Positions 33,087 to 41,521 of a stretch of 64,000 nt of DNA are shown here, piece by piece. A program made the position numbers and the translations under genes. Under the pieces are notes generated by a model. The model made no database searches. It was given only the letters and a program-made list of their open reading frames with translations, and was not told the origin of the DNA. Source of the DNA: Oscillospiraceae bacterium. Lineage in GTDB: Bacteria > Bacillota > Clostridia > Oscillospirales > Acutalibacteraceae. The DNA lies in assembly GCA_022483045.1 (NCBI GenBank), contig JAKVOA010000002.1:580721-644720 (forward strand). Reading direction: 5' to 3'. The stretch's first letter is position 1; the number at the start of each line of letters is the position of its first letter.

Positions 33087-34777
33087 TGAGCGGATTGCTG
33101 AAATTTATTACCTGCGGCAGTGTGGATGACGGAAAATCAACGTTAATCGGACATATGCTGTACGACTCCAAACTGCTGTATGCTGACCAGGAAAAGGCTT
33201 TACTGCTGGACAGCAAGGTTGGCTCCCGCGGGGGCGCGATCGATTACTCCCTGCTCTTGGATGGCCTTATGGCGGAGCGTGAGCAGGGTATTACCATTGA
33301 TGTGGCCTACCGCTACTTCACCACTGACCGCCGCAGCTTCATTGTGGCCGACACTCCTGGTCATGAAGAATATACCCGCAACATGGCCGTGGGCGCTTCC
33401 TTTGCCCAGTTGGCAGTCATTTTAGTGGATGCTTCGCAGGGCATTTTGGTACAGACTCGCCGTCATTCCCGCATTTGTGCGCTGATGGGTATTCATCACT
33501 TTGTGTTTGCTGTAAACAAAATGGATTTAGTGAATTACAGCGAAGCACGCTTCCGCGAGATTGAAAAGGATATAAAAGAATTGGTGCAGCAGTTGGGTCT
33601 GCAGCACGTCAAGATTATTCCGGTAAGTGCTACTGAGGGCGACAATGTCACCCAAAAGTCGAAAACAATGCAGTGGTATACTGGTGGCACCCTGCTTCAG
33701 CATTTGGAAACTGTAGATGTTTCAGAAACAGACGATGACGCCGATTTTTACCTGCCGGTGCAGCGTGTGTGTCGGCCGGACCACACCTTCCGCGGTTTTC
33801 AGGGTCAGGTGGAAAGCGGTCGTGTGCATGTAGGCCAGACCTTGACTACTCTGCCCAGCCGTGAGTCTGCTTCGGTAAAATCCGTGTTGGCAGGCAGCCA
33901 GTCTGTACAGGAAGCGCAGGCCGGGCAAGCTGTCACTATTCAACTGGACCGTGAGGTAGATGTCAGCCGCGGCTGCGTCTTGACTGACAACGAAGCCCTG
34001 CCTGTTAGCCGCCGCGTAACTGCCACACTGCTGTGGATGGATGATGATGCGCTGACGCTGGGCCGCGAGTATTTGGTAAAGCTGGGTACTCGCCGCGTAC
34101 CAGGCACGGTGAAAAGCATTGTGTACAAAGTTGACGTTAACACCGGAGAACACTTGAATGCGGACTCTGTTGTGAAAAACGAAATTGCTGTTTGTGAGCT
34201 GGAATTTTCCGAAAAGATTGTGGTAGATACATTTCAGCAGCACAAGACGCTGGGAGAACTGATTTTAATTGACCGTGTCAGCCACATGACTTCGGCTTGT
34301 GGTGTGGTGGAATCAGTGAACACCGATGAGGAAAAGCCCTATTTTGAAAATGGCTCTGTCAAAGTTGGCGGTTGCATTTTTGAGGAGTTTTACTTCAACC
34401 TTAACAGCGCACTTCTTTCGCGCGAAAACGCTGCAGTGAAAACTTATCATGTGGGGGATGCCGTGCCAGTGGAAGGCAGCAGCTTCCACTACCCGGACTA
34501 CTTCGACATTGTTTCGGCAGTGTCCGGTGCCGCAGTGCAGGTGCGTGATCGCCAGATTACAGCGATTGTACCTTTAGCTGAGTACCGGTATCAGGGCTTG
34601 CCTGTGCTGGACGAGCGTGGCTTTTCACTGCAGATTGCCGGGAAAGATGATTTGGAACATTTTCTGCGTGAATATCAAAATGTTACGCCGGAAACTTCCG
34701 CAGACTTTTATAATCACTGGTCCAATTTTGAGACATACCGAAAGATTGTATTTGCCGACAATTTTTGGATTATTTAA
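33086..34777 (+). CDS. cysN: sulfate adenylyltransferase subunit 1 (GTPase)
   Basis: Encodes 563 aa, an EF-Tu-like GTPase: G1 G-S-V-D-D-G-K-S-T (11-19), D-T-P-G-H-E-E-Y, N-K-M-D-L. GTP hydrolysis drives APS formation by CysD. ATG shares a base with the cysD TAA. The C-terminus (after about 430) is longer than in stand-alone CysN but contains no clear APS-kinase P-loop, consistent with an APS-reductase route that needs no PAPS. Confidence 0.9.
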   Translation: MSGLLKFITCGSVDDGKSTLIGHMLYDSKLLYADQEKALLLDSKVGSRGGAIDYSLLLDGLMAEREQGITIDVAYRYFTTDRRSFIVADTPGHEEYTRNMAVGASFAQLAVILVDASQGILVQTRRHSRICALMGIHHFVFAVNKMDLVNYSEARFREIEKDIKELVQQLGLQHVKIIPVSATEGDNVTQKSKTMQWYTGGTLLQHLETVDVSETDDDADFYLPVQRVCRPDHTFRGFQGQVESGRVHVGQTLTTLPSRESASVKSVLAGSQSVQEAQAGQAVTIQLDREVDVSRGCVLTDNEALPVSRRVTATLLWMDDDALTLGREYLVKLGTRRVPGTVKSIVYKVDVNTGEHLNADSVVKNEIAVCELEFSEKIVVDTFQQHKTLGELILIDRVSHMTSACGVVESVNTDEEKPYFENGSVKVGGCIFEEFYFNLNSALLSRENAAVKTYHVGDAVPVEGSSFHYPDYFDIVSAVSGAAVQVRDRQITAIVPLAEYRYQGLPVLDERGFSLQIAGKDDLEHFLREYQNVTPETSADFYNHWSNFETYRKIVFADNFWII

Positions 34778-34790
34778 TTTTATAACGTAC

Positions 34791-34832
34791 AAAAGCTGCC
34801 CAAACAGGAAAACACTGTTTCGGCAGCTTTTT
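34791..34832 (+). terminator. terminator of sulfate operon
   Basis: AAAAGCTGCC (34791-34800) pairs with GGCAGCTTTT (34822-34831). Confidence 0.8.
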
Positions 34833-34854
34833 GATGTATAGACAACGGATCCTT

Positions 34855-34953
34855 TTAGCAGTTGTCCATATTGTGCAGAAAATTGGCCATTTCCACGGCA
34901 TCCTCGGCACAGGCGAAATCCTTATTTCCTGTTTTGGTACCGGCACAGAATGC
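34855..34953 (-). pseudogene. 3' remnant of an unidentified gene behind the FMN riboswitch
   Basis: About 32 open codons (F-C-A-G-T-K-T-G-N-K-D-F-A-C-A-E-D-A-V-E-M-A-N-F-L) to TAA, with no start codon or ribosome binding site, abutting the riboswitch terminator. It is probably the C-terminus of the flavin-related gene that the riboswitch once controlled; I cannot name the family. Confidence 0.45.
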
Positions 34954-34990
34954 AAAAAGCCCTGAAAAGACAGAAATATCTTTTCAGGGC
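34953..34990 (-). terminator. FMN riboswitch expression-platform terminator
   Basis: GCCCTGAAAAGA/TCTTTTCAGGGC (34959-34970 with 34979-34990), followed on the minus strand by five T. Confidence 0.85.
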
Positions 34991-35032
34991 AAAACAATGC
35001 GCGAAAAACACCAAATGATTTGCAACGCAAAT

Positions 35033-35140
35033 ATCTTCTTTCATCCAGACTGTAACTGTCGGCTTCGGAATTACACCGAATCATGCCTTGCCGCTCGTGG
35101 GCTGTACCACCGGTAGGGAATTGCACCCCGTCCCGAAGAT
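35033..35140 (-). ncRNA. FMN riboswitch (RFN element)
   Basis: The minus strand contains the RFN consensus pieces in order: ATCTTCGGGACGGGGTG, AATTCCCTACCGGTGG, AGCCCACGAGCG, GATTCGGTGTAATTCCG, AGCCGACAGT, AGTCTGGATGAAAGAAGAT. The closing P1 stem ATCTTC/GAAGAT is intact. FMN binding should favour the terminator at 34953-34990. The downstream gene is missing. Confidence 0.93.
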
Positions 35141-35154
35141 GTTATTTATTTTTT

Positions 35155-35183
35155 ATCATATTATGCTGCTACGTTTTTATCAA
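35155..35183 (-). promoter_or_regulatory. promoter of the FMN riboswitch
   Basis: On the minus strand TTGATA (35183-35178), 17 bp, TATGAT (35160-35155), about 15 bp before the aptamer. Confidence 0.7.
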
Positions 35184-35277
35184 GCGAGAAGCCCGGAGGA
35201 AAAATATTGTAAGTGTTCCGATTTATACAATTTTTACATTCAAAATTTCTCTATAATAATAATAACATTTAAAAATG

Positions 35278-35335
35278 AAACGCGACAAAGACGTCAGTTG
35301 GGAGATGTTCCCACTGTGTCTCTGCCGCGTTTTTG
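35278..35335 (+). terminator. hairpin upstream of ornithine cyclodeaminase-like remnant
   Basis: AAACGCG and CGCGTTTTT close an imperfect hairpin with an inner CAGTTGGGA/TCCCACTG helix and a T-run. It could be a leader attenuator for the downstream gene or a stray terminator. Confidence 0.5.
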
Positions 35336-35379
35336 GGTTTTGGTGTAATCTGCGACATAAGTAAATGAAGGTAAGCAAC

Positions 35380-36098
35380 ATGCGTGATGCAAATATTGAT
35401 TTTTTGTACCTGAGTGAGCAGGATATGATTAAAGCGGGCGGTACAGATATGAGCGGCTGTATTGACACCATGGAGGAACTTTTCAAACTGATGAGTGTCG
35501 GAAATTATCGCATGGACGGTGATAACGGCAACTCCCACGGTATTATGATGACTTTTCCAGACAGCTCTCCTTTTCTGACTATGTCGTTGAATAACCTTGA
35601 CAATCGTTTTATGGCGATGCCGGCCTATGTGGGCGGCTCCATGGACATGGCAGGTGTAAAGTGGTACGGCTCTAACGCAAAGAACAAGGAGAAAGGCCTG
35701 CTACGTTCCATCCTGATGCTGACCTTGAATGACAAGGATACCGGGGCACCGGTTGCTTGTATGTCTGTTAATGTTGAAAGCACTTACCGTACCGGCGTGG
35801 CGCCGGGTGTAGGGGTACGGCACTTGGCCCGCAAGGGCGCCACAACTGTCGGCATTATTGGTGTTAAGTATCAGGATTTGATTGCGGAAGGTAAGCTGCC
35901 AAAAGAAGCGGTTGCAGATATGGCTGAAATCCTAACTGGCAACGTACGGGTCGCCGGAGCAACGATGATATTTTTATCTACTCTGTTGGAGGTATGCCGG
36001 TTGAAGACGTTGACTGGGGTACCAAAGTCTACCGCAATGCTCTCAAGTTTGGAATTGGCACTAAGCTGCACCTGTGGGACAGCCCGGAACTGGCGTAA
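35380..36098 (+). pseudogene. ornithine cyclodeaminase/mu-crystallin family protein with internal deletion
   Basis: The N-terminal half is normal (L-S-E-Q-D-M-I-K-A-G-G, K-W-Y-G-S-N, G-V-A-P-G-V-G-V-R-H-L-A-R-K-G-A-T-T-V-G-I-I-G), but the sequence then jumps to V-K-Y-Q-D-L-I, a C-terminal element, so most of the Rossmann domain (well over 100 residues) is missing. A frameshift near 35950 follows; the correct end (I-Y-S-V-G-G-M-P-V-E-D-V, then L-H-L-W-D-S-P-E-L-A) lies in another frame and stops at 36098. Ornithine cyclodeaminase makes proline from ornithine, which would feed the adjacent proline reductase. Confidence 0.8.
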
Positions 36099-36279
36099 CA
36101 TAGTTTTATGCAGCAGGTCCTGCCTTAAAACAAGAAACTAAAGGACTTTCATGTGTAAAAACATTACAAAATAAAGTATTTGATGAAGATAGTTAATCAT
36201 CAACAAAACCTTTTCTATAATATGCTTAACAAAAGCAATGTGGTTCAGTTTTAGGAATTGCTTTTGTTGGTTTCAGGAC

Positions 36280-36330
36280 AAAGGCGTTCTGATCTGCCAC
36301 AGGGGCAGGCCGGAACGCCTTTATGTTTTA
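36280..36330 (+). terminator. hairpin before proline racemase-like gene
   Basis: AAAGGCGTTC pairs with GAACGCCTTT around an inner GCC/GGC helix; a T-rich tail follows. A second small hairpin (GTAGTGCT-gaaa-AGCACTAC, about 36371-36390) sits next to the ribosome binding site. Confidence 0.6.
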
Positions 36331-36412
36331 AAGGACAGCAGAGTGGCTCTGCAATTTCCCAAAATATTGGTAGTGCTGAAAAGCACTACTGTTTCGGAAG
36401 AAGGTGCATGGT

Positions 36413-37462
36413 GTGAAGTTTTCTCCTTCAGCGCTACAATTCGATACCGCAGAAGAGACTGGCCGCCGCTTTTTTGCAGTGGATTCCCATACAATGGGGG
36501 AGCCCACACGCATTATTCTGAGTGGCTTTCCGACCATTTACGGGAATACCATGATGGAAAAAAAGCAATATCTTTCTCGAAATTTAGATCATCTGCGGCG
36601 TGCTTTGATTCTGGAACCGCGTGGTCACGCAGATATGTTCGGTGCAGTAGTGACAGAACCAACAAAACCGGATAAAGCCGACTTGGGTGTTATTTTTATG
36701 GACAGCGGCGGATATCTGAATATGTGCGGTCACGGTTCCATAGGTCTGGCCAGTGTAGCAGTGGACCAAAAACTGGTGCCTGTACAGGAGCCTTACACTC
36801 GTGTGGTACTGGAAGCACCGGCAGGCATAATTGAAACGCAGGTTAAAGTTGTGCATGGAAAAGCAGTAGAGGTAACCATTACAAATGTGCCCTGCTTCCT
36901 GTACCGTCAGCATGTGGAACTTACGCTGGAGCGCTTTGGCCGTGTAACAATGGATATTTCCTTTGGCGGCAGCTTCTTTGCTTTGGTTAATGCCGATAAC
37001 TTGGGCATTGCTCTTACCCCGGACAATGTTCCTGTACTGGTGCGTACCGGTATGGAAATCCTGAAAAAAATCAATCGTCAGGAGAATGTGCAGCATCCAT
37101 ATCTGGACATTCATTCGGTAGACTTGGTTGAGTTTTACGGGCAGGCAGACAAACCGCAGGCTTCCTTAAAAAATGTTGTAGTGTTTGGCGATGCACAGGT
37201 GGACCGTTCCCCTTGCGGTACGGGTTCCAGCGCTAAAGTGGCCACCCTGTACCGAAAAGGCAAGCTGCGGCTGGGTGAAGATTTTGTGTATGAAAGCATT
37301 ACCGGCTCGCTGTTTCATGCGCGAGTATGCCGCGAAACCACAGCGGGTGACTTTCCTGCTGTGGTGCCGCAGGTAACAGGCAGTGCTTATGTAACAGGGA
37401 TTCACGAAATCATTTTAGACCCAGACGATCCGCTGAAATATGGTTTTCGACTAAAGGTTTGA
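36413..37462 (+). CDS. proline racemase / hydroxyproline 2-epimerase family
   Basis: Encodes about 349 aa with both catalytic cysteines: C105 in M-C-G-H-G-S-I-G and C268 in D-R-S-P-C-G-T-G-S-S-A. This family interconverts L- and D-proline or epimerises hydroxyproline without cofactor. GTG 36413 follows GGAAGAAGG; GTG 36404 is an alternative that overlaps it. As the first gene before prdC-prdA-prdB it most likely supplies D-proline to the reductase (PrdF role). Confidence 0.87.
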   Translation: MKFSPSALQFDTAEETGRRFFAVDSHTMGEPTRIILSGFPTIYGNTMMEKKQYLSRNLDHLRRALILEPRGHADMFGAVVTEPTKPDKADLGVIFMDSGGYLNMCGHGSIGLASVAVDQKLVPVQEPYTRVVLEAPAGIIETQVKVVHGKAVEVTITNVPCFLYRQHVELTLERFGRVTMDISFGGSFFALVNADNLGIALTPDNVPVLVRTGMEILKKINRQENVQHPYLDIHSVDLVEFYGQADKPQASLKNVVVFGDAQVDRSPCGTGSSAKVATLYRKGKLRLGEDFVYESITGSLFHARVCRETTAGDFPAVVPQVTGSAYVTGIHEIILDPDDPLKYGFRLKV

Positions 37463-37480
37463 CAGAACAGGAGAATACGA

Positions 37481-38782
37481 ATGCAGCAAATTTATCATTT
37501 TCCGCTACGTCAGCAGATTGGCGTACCGTCGCAGCCGCTGGTGCAGCCAGGGCAGCGGGTAGCACGGGGACAGCTGTTGGCAGAAATTCCGGCAGGAAAG
37601 CTGAGTGCGAATTTGCACACGTCGGTTTCCGGTGTGGTGGAACAGGTGACTGACGAAGAAGTTACAGTTTGTGCCGATACCGAGCAGCCAGACAGTTTTG
37701 TGCCTGTTTCGGGAAGCAGCGTGACAGAATTGGTTCGCGCTGCAGGTGTTGTTGGCATGGGTGGGGCGGGCTTTCCCACACATGTAAAACTGGCTACACC
37801 ACTTGGTGCGGAGGGTACCGTCATTGCAAACTGTGCAGAGTGTGAACCGGTGCTGGGGCACAACATCAGTCGGCTGGAAAAAAAGCCGACGCAGCTGGTA
37901 CAGGGACTGCGTTTGGCCATGCAGGCAACCGGCGCAGGTCATGGAATCATTGCTGTCAAAGAAAAACATGTAGAAGCAATTCGCTCTATAAAAAATGTTC
38001 TGGACCCGTCCTGCATGACGCTGCAGCTGTTGCCGGATTTGTATCCGATGGGCGAAGAACGGGCGATTGTGCGGGAATGCCTGCATGTTTTGCTGCAGCC
38101 TGACCAACTGCCCAGTGCGGCTGGAGCTGTCATCTGCAATGCGGAAACACTTTGCCGGGTTACGGAAGCAGTAGAGCAAAAGAAGCCCTCTATTTCAAAG
38201 GACGTGACAGTTGCAGGCAGACTGCACGGACAGCCGCTGCAGTGCTTTTTGGATGTGCCCACTGGAACCAGTATAGAAGCGCTGTTGAATCGAACCGGCG
38301 GTGCCCTAAAGGACACCGGCGAGTTGCTGGCGGGTGGACCATTCACCGGGTACCGGGTGGAGGCAGACAGCCCGGTTACAAAAACAATCGGTGGCGTACT
38401 GGCAACTATGCCGTTTTTGCGGGAACGGCGGCCAATGGGTTTGCTGGTGTGCGCCTGTAGTGCTGGTGAGCAGCGGCTGCGTCAGCTTGCAGCCAGTATG
38501 GAGGCACCGGTGGCTGCGGTGAAATTTTGTAAGCAAGCCGTGAAAATGCCGAATGGTGCGCTGAAATGTAAAGACCCTGGGCATTGCCCCGGTCAGGCAC
38601 AGCGAATTTTGCAGCTGAAAAAAGCCGGGGCGCAGGTGCTGCTGGTCAGTAACTGTACAGACTGTACAAACACAGTTATGACCGTAGCACCAAAACTTGG
38701 ACTGCCGGTTTACCATTTGACTGACGGTACGCTGCGGGCGGTGGGGCTGCCACTCATTCGCCGCATGAAGCTGCATGAATGA
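37481..38782 (+). CDS. prdC: proline reductase-associated electron transfer protein PrdC
   Basis: Encodes 433 aa, RnfC-like: biotinyl-lipoyl-like start (P-L-V-x-P-G-Q-R-V-A-R-G-Q-L-L-A), V-G-M-G-G-A-G-F-P-T-H-V-K, N-C-A-E-C-E-P-V-L, and a Cys-rich C-terminal half (C-x2-C in S-N-C-T-D-C-T). It is thought to pass electrons from NADH to the proline reductase. ATG 37481 is 19 bp after the racemase gene. No in-frame TGA interrupts it. Confidence 0.85.
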   Translation: MQQIYHFPLRQQIGVPSQPLVQPGQRVARGQLLAEIPAGKLSANLHTSVSGVVEQVTDEEVTVCADTEQPDSFVPVSGSSVTELVRAAGVVGMGGAGFPTHVKLATPLGAEGTVIANCAECEPVLGHNISRLEKKPTQLVQGLRLAMQATGAGHGIIAVKEKHVEAIRSIKNVLDPSCMTLQLLPDLYPMGEERAIVRECLHVLLQPDQLPSAAGAVICNAETLCRVTEAVEQKKPSISKDVTVAGRLHGQPLQCFLDVPTGTSIEALLNRTGGALKDTGELLAGGPFTGYRVEADSPVTKTIGGVLATMPFLRERRPMGLLVCACSAGEQRLRQLAASMEAPVAAVKFCKQAVKMPNGALKCKDPGHCPGQAQRILQLKKAGAQVLLVSNCTDCTNTVMTVAPKLGLPVYHLTDGTLRAVGLPLIRRMKLHE

Positions 38783-38816
38783 AAAAGACGTTTAATTTTT
38801 AAAAGGGGTGTTGTTC

Positions 38817-40526
38817 ATGTCTATTTCCAGAGAAACTGCCAACGCACATTTGCAGGACCCGGCGGTGCTGTGCTGTTTAACGCGTGCAGGTACTGTGGTA
38901 AGTCCTGCCGAGTTGGAAGATCCTGAGGTCTTTGCTGACTTGGTTGATTCCGGCTTACTCAAGCTGGACGGAGAGGTACTTAAAATTTCACAGGTGCTTG
39001 GCGCAACGCTGAAAAAAGACTGTGACGGCCTTACGCCGCTGACAGCAGACCTTTTAGATGAAATTCAGGAAGCAGCTGGACCTACTGCAGTAGCAGAGGA
39101 AGCACCTGCTGCCGATGTCAAGCCTGCGGCATCTGTTTGTACAGGTGGTATGGTGCATCTGCATTTGGAGCATGCCGATGGATTGACGTTGGATTTTCCC
39201 GCAGGATTTAGTGTGGCAACTGCCGCAGAAACGCCCTGCACAGACAAGCTACTGCGTACTTTGGTAAAAAAAGGCTATCCGGTGAAGGAAGTGCGGCTAT
39301 CTGACACTACTTCTTACAGTGATGGTATTTTGTCTATCGATAAGGATCTGACTGAAAAAGCAGTTGCCTGCAATCCTCTGGTAAAAGAAGTGACCATGGA
39401 TGTTATTCCACCGGAAAAACGTCATGTTTACAGCAATACAATTATGGATGTTATCCCAATTGCTGCAAAGGCAGAGGGAAAGCTGGGCGAGGGAACGACC
39501 AATGTGCTGACGGGTGCAGTGTTTGTGCTGACGGGTATGGATGAAGCAGGCGTTCAAATACATGAATTTGGTTCTTGCGAAGGCTATATGGATGAAAAAA
39601 TTCGTTTTGGCCGTCCTGGCTGTCCTGATCCGGATGACATCATGATTCGTGTGGATGTTAAAATTCAGCAGGGTACCGGTATGGAGCGCCGTGGTCCGTT
39701 TGCAGCGCACTGTGCCTGTGACACAATCATTTCTGAAATTCGGGAAAAACTGAAAGATCTTTCTGCTGAGCAGCCGGTACAGCAGGAAACTTTCCGGGAC
39801 GTGAAGCGCCTGGGCCGCCCCAGAGTGGTGCTGGTGAAAGAAATTATGGGGCAAGGCGCCATGCATGATAATTTGTTAGTGCCTAATGAACCCTGCGGGG
39901 TAATGGGTGGTCAAAAGAATGTGGACCTCGGTAATGTGCCGGTTGTACTTAGCGCCAATGAAGTCCTGGACGGCGGGGTTCACGCGCTGGCCTGCATTGG
40001 TCCTGCCACGAAAGAAATTACACGCCACTTTTTCCGCGAACCCTTGGTCAAAGCGCTGGCGGCGGATGAAGAACTGGATTTGGTTGGCGTCGTGTTCATT
40101 GGTTCACCGCAGGTGAATGACGAAAAGACCTACGTTTCTCAGCGACTTGGCGCTTTGGTAGAAGCACTGGATGTGGAAGGCGCTATTGTTACAACAGAGG
40201 GCTTTGGCAACAACCACATTGATTTTTCCGAGAATATTGCTGCCATTGGTTCCCGCGGCGTACCGGTGGTTGGTGTAACATTTGCGGCTTACCAGGGACA
40301 GCTGGTGGTTGGCAACCAGTACATGGATGCCATGATTGAGTTAAATAAAGATCCTGAGGGCTTTGAAAATGAGATTTTAGGTGATAACACTACCTGCCCG
40401 GAGGACGCTGCCCGTGCGGTACTTATGCTGAAAACAAAGATGGCAGGTGTGCCTATTGCTGCACCGGAACGCAAGTGGAACGCTCAGGTCATTCGGGAAA
40501 ATCAAGCGTTGGTAAGCGACGTCTAA
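38817..40526 (+). CDS. prdA: D-proline reductase proprotein PrdA
   Basis: Encodes 569 aa. PrdA proproteins are cleaved at a Cys that becomes the pyruvoyl group of the small subunit. A Cys at codon 360 (N-E-P-C-G-V-M-G-G) would leave a 210-residue C-terminal part, close to the 23-kDa size known for that subunit; this site is my inference. The C-terminal part has F-I-G-S-P-Q-V-N-D-E-K and G-F-G-N-N-H-I-D-F. ATG 38817 is spaced 8 bp from AGGGG. The N-terminal region carries an A/E/P-rich linker near 95-110. Confidence 0.87.
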   Translation: MSISRETANAHLQDPAVLCCLTRAGTVVSPAELEDPEVFADLVDSGLLKLDGEVLKISQVLGATLKKDCDGLTPLTADLLDEIQEAAGPTAVAEEAPAADVKPAASVCTGGMVHLHLEHADGLTLDFPAGFSVATAAETPCTDKLLRTLVKKGYPVKEVRLSDTTSYSDGILSIDKDLTEKAVACNPLVKEVTMDVIPPEKRHVYSNTIMDVIPIAAKAEGKLGEGTTNVLTGAVFVLTGMDEAGVQIHEFGSCEGYMDEKIRFGRPGCPDPDDIMIRVDVKIQQGTGMERRGPFAAHCACDTIISEIREKLKDLSAEQPVQQETFRDVKRLGRPRVVLVKEIMGQGAMHDNLLVPNEPCGVMGGQKNVDLGNVPVVLSANEVLDGGVHALACIGPATKEITRHFFREPLVKALAADEELDLVGVVFIGSPQVNDEKTYVSQRLGALVEALDVEGAIVTTEGFGNNHIDFSENIAAIGSRGVPVVGVTFAAYQGQLVVGNQYMDAMIELNKDPEGFENEILGDNTTCPEDAARAVLMLKTKMAGVPIAAPERKWNAQVIRENQALVSDV

Positions 40527-40540
40527 AGGAGGAAGCAAGC

Positions 40541-40729
40541 ATGAATATAGAGTTGCAGCCGCTGCTCTTGCACGGCAAAATCAAAGAGATTACGGAAGTG
40601 GGCGTGCGGATTGGCGTGAAGGGGCGCATGGGGGTGCTGTCGCTTCCGCTGCGCTGTGTTTACAGCGATAAGCCCTTGCAACTTGGTCAGGAGTGCGAGT
40701 TTTACCTGAGCTGCATTAACGTTTTGTAA
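40541..40729 (+). CDS. small prd-cluster protein (CBO2463/CBO2479-type)
   Basis: Encodes 62 aa beginning MNIELQPLLLHGKIKEI after a perfect AAAGGAGG. A small beta-rich protein of this type lies between prdA and prdB in Clostridia; its function is unknown. The G-K-I-K-E-I-T-E-V-G-V-R-I-G-V-K-G-R-M-G-V-L core looks like an RNA- or protein-binding small barrel, which is only a guess. Confidence 0.7.
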   Translation: MNIELQPLLLHGKIKEITEVGVRIGVKGRMGVLSLPLRCVYSDKPLQLGQECEFYLSCINVL

Positions 40730-40763
40730 AAAAATGAGCAGAAACGAAAAAGGAGCATCTATT

Positions 40764-41489
40764 ATGAAACTGACTACTGCCGAAGGTTTAAAGTCGGAAG
40801 TTTATGTGCCTATTACGCCACCGCCGGTGTGGACACCGCTGACAAAACCCTTGAAAGAGTGCAAGGTCGCATTCATTACTGCGGGCGGCATTCACAAAAA
40901 GACGCAAACGCCCTACAACACAGCCGGAGACTATACTTTTCGGGAAATTCCTTCAGATACACCTTCCAGCGAGCTGATGGTTACGCATGGCGGTTTTGAT
41001 AATTCTGATATTAACAAAGATGTCAATGCGATGTTCCCTATTGACCGACTGCATGAATTAGTGGATGAAGGTTTCATTGGCGGGCTGGTACCCATGTTTT
41101 ACGGCTTTATGGGTGGTGGCGGCAATGTCAATAAGTTCCGCGGAGAAACTGGCCCTGAAATTGCCCGCCGGCTGAAAGCAGAGGGGGCAGATATTGTACT
41201 GTGTACTGGCGGCTGTGGCACCTGTCACCGATCGGCAACCATCGTAGAGCGCGCCTGCGAGGCTGCGGGAATGTCCACTTGTATCATCGCAGCACTGCCA
41301 CCAATTGCACGGCAGCAGGGCGCACCGCGTATTACCGCACCGCATGTTCCCATTGGTTCCAATGCAGGAGAGCCAAACAACAAGGAAATGCAAACAGCCA
41401 TTTTAAAGGATACATTAAATGCGGTGGCTACCATGACACACTTTGGTCAGATGAAAGTGCTGCCGTACGAATATCGCCATAACGTGTAA
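40764..41489 (+). CDS. prdB: D-proline reductase subunit PrdB, cysteine form
   Basis: Encodes 241 aa. D-proline reductase splits D-proline to 5-aminovalerate; PrdB normally holds the catalytic selenocysteine. Here the site reads C-T-G-G-C151-G-T-C-H-R-S-A-T with TGT at 41214-41216, so it is a Cys homologue and needs no Sec insertion. The remainder (G-L-V-P-M-F-Y-G-F-M-G-G-G-G, G-S-N-A-G-E-P-N-N-K-E-M-Q) is conserved. ATG 40764 follows AAAAAGGAG. Confidence 0.88.
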   Translation: MKLTTAEGLKSEVYVPITPPPVWTPLTKPLKECKVAFITAGGIHKKTQTPYNTAGDYTFREIPSDTPSSELMVTHGGFDNSDINKDVNAMFPIDRLHELVDEGFIGGLVPMFYGFMGGGGNVNKFRGETGPEIARRLKAEGADIVLCTGGCGTCHRSATIVERACEAAGMSTCIIAALPPIARQQGAPRITAPHVPIGSNAGEPNNKEMQTAILKDTLNAVATMTHFGQMKVLPYEYRHNV

Positions 41490-41521
41490 ACCGCATTGCA
41501 GCAGGAAGGAGGTGCACGCCT

